A stretch of DNA of 22,428 nt from PALSA-607 sp036510735 (GTDB taxonomy: Bacteria; Actinomycetota; Actinomycetes; Acidothermales; Acidothermaceae), in assembly GCA_036510735.1 (NCBI GenBank), contig DATCDK010000125.1, forward strand, positions 1 to 22,428, given 5' to 3'. The number at the start of each line of letters is the position of its first letter. Position 1 is the first letter of the stretch. Shown piece by piece: positions 1-6,853 of the stretch. Both the position numbers and the translations under genes were made by a program. Below the pieces are notes generated by a model. The model was not told the DNA's origin and did not search any database. It saw only the letters and a program-made list of their open reading frames with translations.

Positions 1-506
1 GGATACCGCTGTTCAACGACCCGAACAACCGTACGTCGGTAGCGAGCCAGTCGATCTTCGTGGCCGCGATCGTGCTCGCCATCATGGTGGTGCCGGTGAT
101 CGCCGCGATTTCGCGCGAGGTGCTTCGGCAAGTTGATCCCAACCTCAAGGAAGCTGCGCTGGCGTTGGGTGCGACCCGCTGGGAGATGGTGCGTACGGCG
201 CTACTCCCACCGAGCCGCCCCGGCATCATCGGCGGCATCATGCTCGGGCTGGGTCGCGCACTCGGTGAGACGATCGCGATCGCGTTGATCCTCGGTACCA
301 GCTTCGTCGTCAGCTTCCACATCTTGGTGCCGGGTGGGGACACGATCGCGGCCAACATTGCCAACACCTTCGGCGAGGCCGGCACGACCGGTCGCTCGGC
401 ATTGATCGCGAGTGGCCTTGTCCTCTTCGTTCTCACCTTCGGTGTCAACCTGATCGCTCGCGTCGTGATTCATCGCTCGGCCGTGCGGCAGGGGACTGCA
501 CGATGA
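1..506 (+). CDS. pstC: Phosphate ABC transporter permease PstC (3' part only)
   Basis: This is the C-terminal part of one of the two inner-membrane permeases of the high-affinity phosphate importer PstSCAB. The reading frame is open from base 3, so the gene begins upstream of the window and the first GTG at 60 is not its start. Visible are hydrophobic membrane segments and the cytoplasmic EAA loop (NLKEAALALGATRWEMV), which contacts the ATPase PstB, followed by the ALGETIAIALILG segment typical of PstC. The stop overlaps the pstA start (ATGA at 503-506), so the two are probably translationally coupled. Assignment as PstC rather than PstA rests on order (PstC before PstA before PstB) and on the sequence after the EAA loop. 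Confidence 0.93.
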   Translation, partial: IPLFNDPNNRTSVASQSIFVAAIVLAIMVVPVIAAISREVLRQVDPNLKEAALALGATRWEMVRTALLPPSRPGIIGGIMLGLGRALGETIAIALILGTSFVVSFHILVPGGDTIAANIANTFGEAGTTGRSALIASGLVLFVLTFGVNLIARVVIHRSAVRQGTAR

Positions 507-1405
507 GCACCGCGACCAGCCAGTTAAGCGCACCACCAAACGATCTGTGGAAGATCCGCGGCCGTCGCGCGATCGTGAATCGACTGATGACGTGCGTCAT
601 GTACCTGGCATTTCTCATCGCCGTCGTACCACTCGCGCTGGTGATTTGGTACACGGTTGGTAAGGGCCTGACGCTGTTCAGCTACCGCTTCTTGACACAT
701 TCGATGGCCGGTGTCGGGCCAGACGACATCGGTGGTGGCATCTATCACGCAATCCTTGGCACGGTCGAGCAGCTCGCGATCGCGTCGGTGATCTCGGTGC
801 CGCTGGGTCTTCTCGTCGCGATCCACCTCAACGAGTACAGCGCCAAGGGATTCTCGACAGTGGTGCGTTTGCTGGTCGACGTCATGACGGGCATCCCCTC
901 GATCGTGGCCGGCCTATTCGTGCTCGCCTTCTGGGTTATCGGGCTGCACCAAGGCTATTCGGGCTTCGCCGGCTCGATGGCGCTGGCGATCCTGATGCTG
1001 CCCGTGGTGATCCGCTCGTCCGAAGAGATGCTCAAATTAGTACCGGATTCACTTCGGGAAGCGGCGTACGCGCTTGGAATCCCGAAGTGGCGAGCGATCC
1101 TGTCCATCGTTTTGCCGACTGCGCGCACCGGCATCACGACCGGCGTCATGCTCGCGATCGCCCGCGTGACAGGTGAAACGGCCCCACTCCTGCTTACAGC
1201 CTTCGGCACCGTTTTCATCAACCGCAGTCCTATACATGGCCCGCAGGAAGCGTTGCCGCTGTACGTATTCAGCTCAGCTGCGGCTGGGACGCCAGCTGAC
1301 GTGAACCGTGCGTGGGCTGCCGCGATGACCCTTATCCTGATCGTTGTACTGCTCTACGTGATCGCCCGCCTATTGACGCGCAGAGACGTACTTAACCGGA
1401 GGTGA
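503..1405 (+). CDS. pstA: Phosphate ABC transporter permease PstA
   Basis: Second permease of the PstSCAB phosphate importer, 300 aa, the usual length. A cytoplasmic N-terminus of about 25 residues leads into a first membrane helix (about residues 30-50), then a periplasmic stretch and further hydrophobic helices. The EAA loop reads SLREAAYALGIPKWRAI, followed by TGETAPLLLTAFG, which is characteristic of PstA. The ATG start sits inside the pstC stop (ATGA), and the gene ends against the pstB ribosome binding site, so all three genes form one operon. No PHO-box could be examined because the operon promoter lies outside the window. Confidence 0.96.
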   Translation: MSTATSQLSAPPNDLWKIRGRRAIVNRLMTCVMYLAFLIAVVPLALVIWYTVGKGLTLFSYRFLTHSMAGVGPDDIGGGIYHAILGTVEQLAIASVISVPLGLLVAIHLNEYSAKGFSTVVRLLVDVMTGIPSIVAGLFVLAFWVIGLHQGYSGFAGSMALAILMLPVVIRSSEEMLKLVPDSLREAAYALGIPKWRAILSIVLPTARTGITTGVMLAIARVTGETAPLLLTAFGTVFINRSPIHGPQEALPLYVFSSAAAGTPADVNRAWAAAMTLILIVVLLYVIARLLTRRDVLNRR

Positions 1406-1413
1406 GCGGCCCC

Positions 1414-2187
1414 ATGGCCAAGCGCATCGAAGCGCTCGGTCTTTCGTGCTTCTACGGCACCCACAAGGCTGTCGAGAACGTCACGATGACGATCGAACCC
1501 AAGGCGGTCACTGCCTTGATCGGCCCTTCTGGGTGCGGCAAGTCGACGTTCCTGCGCAGCCTCAACCGGCTGCATGAAGTCATTCCCGGCGCGCACATCA
1601 CCGGCCAGGTGTTGCTCGACGACCGCGACATCTACGCGCCTGGCGTCGACCCAGTGGCGTTGCGCCGCAGCGTCGGCATGGTGTTCCAGCGGCCGAACCC
1701 GTTCCCCACGATGTCGATCTACGACAACGTCGCGGCCGGCCTGAAATTGGGCGGCAGTAAGGGAAAAGACCTCGATGTGGTGGTCGAGCGCGCCCTCACC
1801 GGTGCCCACTTGTGGGCCGAGGTCAAGGACCGGCTGAAGAAGCCGGCACTCGCACTTTCTGGCGGTCAGCAGCAGCGGCTGTGCATCGCCCGGGCGATCG
1901 CCGTCGAGCCCGAAGTGCTGCTGATGGACGAGCCCTGCTCGTCCCTCGACCCGATCTCGACGCTGGCGATCGAGGACCTCATCGCCGAGCTCAAGGATCG
2001 CTACACGATCGTCATCGTGACGCACAACATGCAGCAGGCGAGCCGAGTCAGTGAGACGACCGGATTCTTCACCCTCGCCGGCGCCGGGCAACCCGGTGTG
2101 CTGGTCGAGTACGACGCGACGAGCCGGATCTTCTCGGTGCCCTCAGACAAGCGCACCGAGGACTACATCACCGGCCGCACCGGCTGA
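1414..2187 (+). CDS. pstB: Phosphate ABC transporter ATP-binding protein PstB
   Basis: ATPase subunit that powers phosphate import through PstC and PstA. Starting at ATG 1414 it is 257 aa, normal for PstB. It shows all ABC landmarks: Walker A GPSGCGKS (37-44), Q-loop Gln92 in FQRPNPFP, signature LSGGQ (148-152), Walker B VLLMDE (168-173) and switch His204 in THN. The upstream in-frame GTG at 1402 is less likely because it overlaps the Shine-Dalgarno GGAGG at 1398-1402, which lies 11 nt before the ATG. The last 25 nt overlap the 3' end of the opposing hydrolase gene. No phoU follows on this strand. Confidence 0.97.
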   Translation: MAKRIEALGLSCFYGTHKAVENVTMTIEPKAVTALIGPSGCGKSTFLRSLNRLHEVIPGAHITGQVLLDDRDIYAPGVDPVALRRSVGMVFQRPNPFPTMSIYDNVAAGLKLGGSKGKDLDVVVERALTGAHLWAEVKDRLKKPALALSGGQQQRLCIARAIAVEPEVLLMDEPCSSLDPISTLAIEDLIAELKDRYTIVIVTHNMQQASRVSETTGFFTLAGAGQPGVLVEYDATSRIFSVPSDKRTEDYITGRTG

Positions 2188-3059
2188 CCTGCAAACTCCG
2201 CGATCACCGCGTCGGAGAACACCGGCCACGCGTCGATAGCCCAGGGCCCGAAAGCGGTGTCCGCCAAGGCGACGCAGCCCAGGCCTAGCGTCGGGTCGAT
2301 CCACAGGAAGCTGCCGGCTCGACCGAAGTGCCCAAAGGTGGACGGCGAGTTGTGCCGCCCGGTCCAATGCGGATCCTTAGCGTCGCGAAGCTCAAAACCC
2401 AAGCCCCAGTCGTTGGGCGTGCGCCGCCCGTAGCCCGGCAGGACGCCATCGAGGCCGGGAAACGCGACCGTCGTCGCGAGCGCCAGCGTCGCGGGCGCGA
2501 CCAGCGTCGGCAGCAGAAGTTCGCGAGCGAACCTCAGCAGGTCGACCAGCGGCCCGACACCGCCCGCCGACGGCGTCCCCTCAATGTTTGACGCTTGCAT
2601 CCCCAGGGGCTCGAAGACCGCTGCGGCGACGTAGCGCGCGAAGGGCATGCCGGCGCGCTCGCTGACAAGCGCGCCGAGCAGATCGAAGCCCGCGTTGGAG
2701 TAGACCCGCCGACGCTCAGGCTTCGAAATCGCGGCGCCGGCGTCGAATCCGAGGCCCGAGGCGTGCGCGAGGAGATGGCGCACGGTCGATTCGGGTGGTC
2801 CGGCCGGCTCGTTGAGCGCGATGCCGCCCTCGTCGACCAGCCGCAGGACGCAGAGCGCCGTGACGAGTTTGGTGACCGACGCCCACTCGTGGCGCCGCTC
2901 GGCGTCGCCGGTCTCGCCGAGGGTGCGGGTAGCGTCGGTGATGCCCGCAGCAGGGTTGGACGCCGACCAGTGGGCGACCTGGGCAAGCGCGGCTCCGAGC
3001 GACGGAGGTACGGGCGACGGAGGCACGAGCGACAGCCTAGGCGGACGCCGAGCGGACAT
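2163..3059 (-). CDS. Beta-lactamase-related serine hydrolase
   Basis: Penicillin-binding-like serine hydrolase of the class C beta-lactamase/esterase family, 298 aa from the ATG at 3059. The three active-site motifs are present: SVTK (SxxK, nucleophile and general base), YSN (YxN, in VYSNAGFDLLG) and HFG (HxG, replacing KTG). The sequence around HLLAHASGLGFD is also typical. No signal peptide is visible, and the N-terminus is rich in Pro and Arg, so the protein is probably cytoplasmic and may be an esterase or amidase rather than a true antibiotic-inactivating enzyme; the substrate cannot be told from sequence. The open frame extends upstream to 3506, but that part overlaps the DUF3263 gene and looks non-coding. 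It is divergent from the DUF3263 gene and convergent with pstB. Confidence 0.85.
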   Translation of the reverse strand: MSARRPPRLSLVPPSPVPPSLGAALAQVAHWSASNPAAGITDATRTLGETGDAERRHEWASVTKLVTALCVLRLVDEGGIALNEPAGPPESTVRHLLAHASGLGFDAGAAISKPERRRVYSNAGFDLLGALVSERAGMPFARYVAAAVFEPLGMQASNIEGTPSAGGVGPLVDLLRFARELLLPTLVAPATLALATTVAFPGLDGVLPGYGRRTPNDWGLGFELRDAKDPHWTGRHNSPSTFGHFGRAGSFLWIDPTLGLGCVALADTAFGPWAIDAWPVFSDAVIAEFAGQPVRPVM

Positions 3060-3199
3060 ACGGCGGATCGGGGCGGATTTCCCCAACCACGGCCCGGGCG
3101 AATGACATGGGTGTTGTTTGGGTCCTACGATGGCCGGTACACGTTCGCTGTGTGAGCGTGTGGGTCGTGAGTGTGGTGGGTCGAACGAAGGGCTGGTCG

Positions 3200-3499
3200 A
3201 TGGAGGTCGCGGACGCCGTGAACGCTGACGCGTCGGGCATGTTGGTCGACGTGCTGTCCGAGCGCGATCAGTTGATCCTCGAGTTCGAGCGCCAGTGGTG
3301 GAAGTACGCGGGAGCCAAAGAGCAGGCGATGCGCGAAAAGTTCGACATGTCCGCCACCCGTTATTACCAGGCGCTGAACGCGCTGATCGACCGTCCCGCG
3401 GCGCTGGCCGCCGACCCGATGTTGGTGAAGCGGCTCCGCCGCCTGCGCGCCGCGCGCCAGCGTGCACGATCGGCCCGCCGTCTCGGCATCGAGGCCTGA
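3200..3499 (+). CDS. DUF3263 domain protein
   Basis: Small 99-aa actinobacterial protein of unknown function, matching the DUF3263 family: a helical core LSERDQLILEFERQWWKY, then KFDMSATRYYQALNALIDRP and a strongly basic tail (KRLRRLRAARQRARSARR). The central segment looks like a helix-turn-helix-like fold and the basic tail could bind nucleic acid, but that is inference. The start ATG 3200 has AAGGG about 7 nt upstream. An in-frame GTG at 3107 would add 31 residues of unlikely composition. In mycobacteria the homologue (Rv0430) sits directly before the VirR/LytR_C gene (Rv0431), the same order as here. Confidence 0.85.
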   Translation: MEVADAVNADASGMLVDVLSERDQLILEFERQWWKYAGAKEQAMREKFDMSATRYYQALNALIDRPAALAADPMLVKRLRRLRAARQRARSARRLGIEA

Positions 3500-3506
3500 C
3501 CGTCAT

Positions 3507-3527
3507 GATCGTCGCGTGACGACGATC
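3507..3527 (+). terminator. Small hairpin after the DUF3263 gene
   Basis: Perfect 8-bp inverted repeat GATCGTCG / CGACGATC with a 5-nt loop, starting 8 nt after the DUF3263 stop. There is no T-tract, so it may be a weak attenuator or an RNA-processing stem between this gene and the VirR-like gene rather than a full terminator. Confidence 0.35.
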
Positions 3528-3574
3528 GGCTGCCCGAACTTATGACAGGCCCACTTCATGACGACTGAGATCTC

Positions 3575-4261
3575 ATGACGACACCTGATCCCCGCGCTGG
3601 CGGCAGCCACCGCAGAGTCGACCGCGGGCGCCGAACGCGGGTGCTGCTGGTCTCGTTGCTGGTTGTGGTCGTTGCTGGCGCCGGCGTCGAGGCCGCGCTG
3701 CACTGGCGCGGCGAGTCCAAGCGTCCCTCGGCGAATGCGGCGTCGTCGGGCTACGTCTCCCCGACCGCGACGCCGTCCAGGTCAACGCCGTCCGCGTCAA
3801 CGCCGTCCGCGTCGTCGCCTGCCGCTGCGTCGACGTCCGCCCCGCCCGTGACGCCGCCGGCTTCGACGCTGGCTGCCGTCACGCCACCTCCGCCTGCCAC
3901 GCCGCCGCCTACTGCGACGGCGCCTGCGGTGACCCCAACAACCGCCTCGCCAGCGCCGAGCACGAGCGCGCCAGCGGCGAAGCCTTTGGTCGACATCCTC
4001 AACGGCACGCACATCAGTGGGATGGCGGCGCGGGCCGACACGACCCTCAGCCGCGGTGGCTGGGTCGTCGCGCTGACCGGCAACTACTCGCACTCGATGT
4101 CCGCGACGACCGTGTTCTACCCCGACGGTCAGCTCGCGGCCGCCCAGGCGCTCGCCGCCCAGTTCACCGCTATCGGCAAGACGGCGCCCGCTCCGAACGG
4201 CGTCTCGACCACCCACCTCACGCTCGTGCTCGGCCAGGATTGGACGTCCAGCGGCAAGTAG
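3575..4261 (+). CDS. LytR_C-domain membrane protein (VirR-like)
   Basis: 228-aa single-pass envelope protein. A short basic cytoplasmic N-terminus (RRVDRGRRTR) is followed by a membrane helix (about residues 22-41), a long Pro/Thr/Ser/Ala linker (about 50-136) and an extracytoplasmic LytR_C domain (about 138-221) beginning PLVDILNGTHISGMAARA. The domain layout matches mycobacterial VirR (Rv0431), which has been linked to cell-wall integrity and vesicle release. The linker contains a 15-nt direct repeat around 3780-3815. The start ATG 3575 lacks a good Shine-Dalgarno, but a six-codon reading frame (3558-3578) ends in an ATGA overlap with it, so coupling is possible. Exact function here is unknown. 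Confidence 0.85.
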   Translation: MTTPDPRAGGSHRRVDRGRRTRVLLVSLLVVVVAGAGVEAALHWRGESKRPSANAASSGYVSPTATPSRSTPSASTPSASSPAAASTSAPPVTPPASTLAAVTPPPPATPPPTATAPAVTPTTASPAPSTSAPAAKPLVDILNGTHISGMAARADTTLSRGGWVVALTGNYSHSMSATTVFYPDGQLAAAQALAAQFTAIGKTAPAPNGVSTTHLTLVLGQDWTSSGK

Positions 4262-4271
4262 GGTCGCAGCT

Positions 4272-5132
4272 GTGCCCCCGCTTCCGGTTCCGCGCACTCA
4301 CGCCGGGCGCGAGAGCTTGAATGCGCTGGTTGCTCAGCCGGCAACGGCACTGGTCGCGGTCGATTTCGACGGCACGCTGGCGCCGATCGTCTCCGAGCCT
4401 TCCGCCGTGAGGCCACATCCCGGTGCCGCCGCGGTGCTTCGCGCGTTAGCCGATTCGATTGGTGCCGTCGCCGTCGTGACCGGCCGACCGGCTGGAGTCG
4501 CAGCCGAGTTGCTCGGATTCACCGCTGTTGCGCCGCCCGGGAATCTGTCGGTCGTCGGCCACTACGGACTCGAGACGTGGACGGCGGCTGCTGGCGTGCT
4601 GCCGGTCGCAGGCGTTGACCCTCGCAGGTCAGAACGGGTCGAGCACGTGCGAGCGGCGTTACCTGCGTTGCTGCGCGACGTCGGCGCGCCCTCAAGCACG
4701 CGGATCGAGGACAAGGGTGCGGCGGTCGCCGTGCATGTGCGGGAAACGGCCGATCCGCACGCGGCGCTCGAGCTGCTGCGCGAACCGCTACAGCGACTCG
4801 CGGAGTCTGAGGGGTTGCGTCTCGAGCCAGGCCGGCTGGTGCTCGAGCTGCGGCCTGCCGGGACGGACAAGGGGACGGCGCTGGTCTCGCTCGTCGATCA
4901 ATTCAGCGCGCGGTCGGTCTGTTATGTGGGTGACGACCGCGGTGACATTGCCGCGTTCGATGCGCTCGAGGGTCTGCGGTCAAAGGGATTCGCGACGCTC
5001 GGGGTGTTCAGCGGAGTACCGAACGAGTCGGCCCTCGCCCACCTGGCCGCGCGGGCCGATCTGCAGCTCAGCGGGCCTGATGCGGTGGTGGCGTTTCTCG
5101 AGGGTCTGCTGGCCGGCGTCCGGCCGCACTGA
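4272..5132 (+). CDS. otsB: Trehalose-6-phosphate phosphatase OtsB
   Basis: Converts trehalose 6-phosphate to trehalose, the last step of the OtsA-OtsB pathway; a cytoplasmic HAD-superfamily enzyme of 286 aa. HAD motif I is DFDGTL (31-36, nucleophile Asp31), motif II is VVTGRP (Thr70), motif III includes Lys200 in TDKG, and motif IV is GDDRGD (220-225). The GHYGLE segment (96-101) corresponds to the conserved substrate-binding region of this phosphatase family. It starts with GTG 10 nt after the VirR-like gene and may be cotranscribed with it. otsA is not in the window. The trailing region of about 350 nt contains hairpins and then the SAM riboswitch. Confidence 0.92.
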   Translation: MPPLPVPRTHAGRESLNALVAQPATALVAVDFDGTLAPIVSEPSAVRPHPGAAAVLRALADSIGAVAVVTGRPAGVAAELLGFTAVAPPGNLSVVGHYGLETWTAAAGVLPVAGVDPRRSERVEHVRAALPALLRDVGAPSSTRIEDKGAAVAVHVRETADPHAALELLREPLQRLAESEGLRLEPGRLVLELRPAGTDKGTALVSLVDQFSARSVCYVGDDRGDIAAFDALEGLRSKGFATLGVFSGVPNESALAHLAARADLQLSGPDAVVAFLEGLLAGVRPH

Positions 5133-5147
5133 TTTTGGGCAGAAAAA

Positions 5148-5194
5148 AACCGCGGCCGAGAACATTCCTGCCCGGTATGTCCCCGCCCGCGGTT
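5148..5194 (-). terminator. Hairpin with T-tract reading on the minus strand
   Basis: Outer stem AACCGCGG (5148-5155) / CCGCGGTT (5187-5194), an inner ACAT/ATGT stem (5162-5165/5177-5180), and a run of seven A on the plus strand just before it (5143-5149, so the last two pair in the stem). Read on the minus strand this is a GC-rich stem followed by a T run, the intrinsic-terminator arrangement. No minus-strand gene is seen nearby. On the plus strand it could still end otsB transcripts, since many actinobacterial terminators lack U-tracts. Confidence 0.4.
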
Positions 5195-5248
5195 CCCCTC
5201 CAATGCGCAAGACGATAGTGCCTCGACGGGTCACAAAGCTCTAGGAAA

Positions 5249-5272
5249 AACGGCCGACTTTGGTCAGCCGTT
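5249..5272 (-). terminator. Second A-tract-flanked hairpin upstream of the SAM riboswitch
   Basis: 10-bp stem with one mismatch, AACGGCCGAC / GTCAGCCGTT, loop TTTG, preceded on the plus strand by AAAAA (5246-5250). On the minus strand this gives a stem followed by TTTTT. An alternative pairing CGGCCGA (5251-5257) with TCGGCCG (5272-5278) competes with it. It could terminate transcripts from either direction between otsB and the riboswitch. Confidence 0.4.
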
Positions 5273-5293
5273 CGGCCGATCCCGACGAGGCGC

Positions 5294-5299
5294 TACTGT
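5294..5299 (+). promoter_or_regulatory. Possible -10 element for the riboswitch transcript
   Basis: TACTGT fits the relaxed actinobacterial TANNNT -10 pattern and lies about 60 nt upstream of riboswitch stem P1. The -35 side (TTCGGC at 5271-5276, 17-nt spacing) is poor. This is a weak prediction. Confidence 0.2.
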
Positions 5300-5355
5300 T
5301 GTGCGCAGCACCAAGAGTCACCGTGTACGCACCGCAGATCGGCAACGCAGTAGTG

Positions 5356-5470
5356 CTCATCAAGAGGGGCAGAGGGACCGGCCCGTTGAAGCCCCGGCAA
5401 CCATTCCGCGTCTAGCAATTGCGGAACAGGTGCCAACTCCGTCCCGTGGATGGTCCGCGGGGAAGATGAG
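5356..5470 (+). ncRNA. SAM-I (S-box) riboswitch
   Basis: Cis-acting RNA aptamer that binds S-adenosylmethionine. P1 is CTCATC (5356-5361) with GATGAG (5465-5470). The conserved core is read directly: ATCAAGAGGGGC, the kink-turn GAGGGA, GGCCC, GAAGCCCCGGCAACC, the P3 stem TTCCGC/GCGGAA (5404-5409/5421-5426), CAGGTGCCAACTCC, and a P4 stem leading to GGGGAAGATGAG. P2 pairs GGGGC (5366-5370) with GCCCC (5391-5395). Only 15 nt separate P1 from the GTG start of the next gene, and the 3' strand of P1 touches the purine-rich ribosome binding site, which suggests control of translation. No terminator fits in that space. Confidence 0.95.
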
Positions 5471-5485
5471 GAGAAAGGCTTCACC

Positions 5486-6766
5486 GTGTCCGCGACCCAG
5501 TCGCCCCCCGCCGTCCCGCCGCATTCGACCCTTTTAGGGTCGGCTACTTCGCTGTCGTGTCGCGAATGCGGAGAGCAGTATCCGATCAGCCCGCGGTACG
5601 CGTGTGAGATGTGCTTCGGGCCACTTGAGGTGGCCTACGACTACACCGGTGTGAGCCGCGAGTCGATCGAAGCCGGGCCACCCAACATCTGGCGCTACAA
5701 GCAGTTGCTGCCGGTTCCGTCGAACGTCACCGAGACGCCGAATCTTGAGCCAGGCATGACAAAACTGGTGCTCGCTCGCAACCTGGCTCGTGAGCTTGGC
5801 ATGCGCAAGTTGTGGGTGAAGGACGACAGCGGGAACCCCACGCACTCGTTCAAGGACAGGGTCGTCGCGGTCGCGCTGGCGGCTGCGCGCGAGCTCGGAT
5901 TCTCGGTGCTCGCGTGCCCATCGACGGGCAACCTCGCAAACGCGGTGGCCGCCGCGGCGGCTCGTGCCGGCATCAAGTCGGTGGTGTTCATCCCGGCCAA
6001 CCTCGAGCGGCAGAAGATCGTCACGACGGCCGTGTATGGCGGCACGCTGATCGCGGTTGAGGGCAACTACGACGACGTCAACCGGCTCGCTTCGGAGATC
6101 GCCGGCGAAGAAGAATCGTGGGCCTTCGTCAACGTGAACGTGCGGCCCTTCTACGCCGAGGGATCGAAGACGTTGGGCTACGAGATCGCCGAGCAGCTCG
6201 GCTGGCGGTTGCCCGAGCAGGTGGTGATCCCGATCGCGTCTGGCTCGCAGCTGACGAAGGTCGACAAGGCGTTCACCGAGTTCGGCAAGCTCGGTCTCGT
6301 CGACGCCACGCCTTATCGGGTTTTCGGCGCGCAGGCGACGGGCTGCTCGCCAGTCTCGAACGCGTTCAAGGCTGGCTACGACGTCGTGCAGCCGGTGCGG
6401 CCGGACACGATCGCGAAGTCGCTGGCGATTGGCAACCCGGCCGACGGGCCTTACGTGCTCGACGTCTGCCGGCGCACCGGCGGCCTGGTCGAGGACGTCA
6501 GTGACGAGGAGATCGTCGACGGCATGCGGCTGCTCGCCCGCACCGAAGGCATCTTCGGTGAGACCGCGGGCGGCGTGACGATCGGCGTGCTGCGCAAGCT
6601 GCTCGCTGCCGGCCAGCTCGATCCTGATGCCGAAACCGTCATCTTCAACACTGGCGACGGACTGAAGACCCTCGACGCCGTGGCGCCAGTCGTCTCGCCG
6701 TCGGTCACCATCCCGCCGTCCGTCGAAGCATTTCGCGCCTACCTCGACGTCGCCGGTCTCGTTTAG
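5486..6766 (+). CDS. thrC/metM: Threonine-synthase-family PLP enzyme, probable homocysteine synthase MetM
   Basis: Fold-type II PLP enzyme of 426 aa, cytoplasmic. It has an N-terminal zinc-ribbon-like CxxC pair (Cys25, Cys28, Cys40, Cys43), the PLP lysine Lys123 in NPTHSFKDR, the phosphate loop STGNL (146-150), and the C-terminal NTGDGLKTLDAV. Homology alone says threonine synthase (O-phosphohomoserine to threonine). The SAM-I riboswitch in its leader, the THSFKDR variant (canonical ThrC usually has TGSFKDRG) and its resemblance, from memory, to the Streptomyces protein shown to make homocysteine from O-phosphohomoserine point to MetM. GTG 5486 is chosen because AAAGG (5474-5478) precedes it by 7 nt; the upstream ATG 5450 lies inside the riboswitch. 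No metO-like sulfur-carrier gene is adjacent. A threonine synthase role is the alternative. Confidence 0.85.
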   Translation: MSATQSPPAVPPHSTLLGSATSLSCRECGEQYPISPRYACEMCFGPLEVAYDYTGVSRESIEAGPPNIWRYKQLLPVPSNVTETPNLEPGMTKLVLARNLARELGMRKLWVKDDSGNPTHSFKDRVVAVALAAARELGFSVLACPSTGNLANAVAAAAARAGIKSVVFIPANLERQKIVTTAVYGGTLIAVEGNYDDVNRLASEIAGEEESWAFVNVNVRPFYAEGSKTLGYEIAEQLGWRLPEQVVIPIASGSQLTKVDKAFTEFGKLGLVDATPYRVFGAQATGCSPVSNAFKAGYDVVQPVRPDTIAKSLAIGNPADGPYVLDVCRRTGGLVEDVSDEEIVDGMRLLARTEGIFGETAGGVTIGVLRKLLAAGQLDPDAETVIFNTGDGLKTLDAVAPVVSPSVTIPPSVEAFRAYLDVAGLV

Positions 6767-6853
6767 CGCCAGCCACCCGCCGTCCGCCTGGGGCATTGTT
6801 CTTTCGCGCGCAAGAACGCGCGCTGGAGACCAACACTCCCACCGTCCCGGCAC

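Noticed and set aside
3775..3815. Direct repeats as a possible CRISPR or minisatellite
   Set aside because: They lie in frame in the Ser/Thr/Pro linker of the VirR-like protein, have only two near-exact units and no spacers; normal low-complexity coding sequence.
5450..5485. ATG 5450 as start of the MetM-like protein
   Set aside because: It lies inside the riboswitch P4/P1 region, and the extra 12 residues have no family match; GTG 5486 has a good ribosome site.
5534..6853. Long minus-strand open frame (about 439 codons) opposite the MetM-like gene
   Set aside because: It is the complement shadow of a GC-rich coding gene; composition is Arg/Asp/His-rich with no family likeness, and the plus-strand product is unmistakable.
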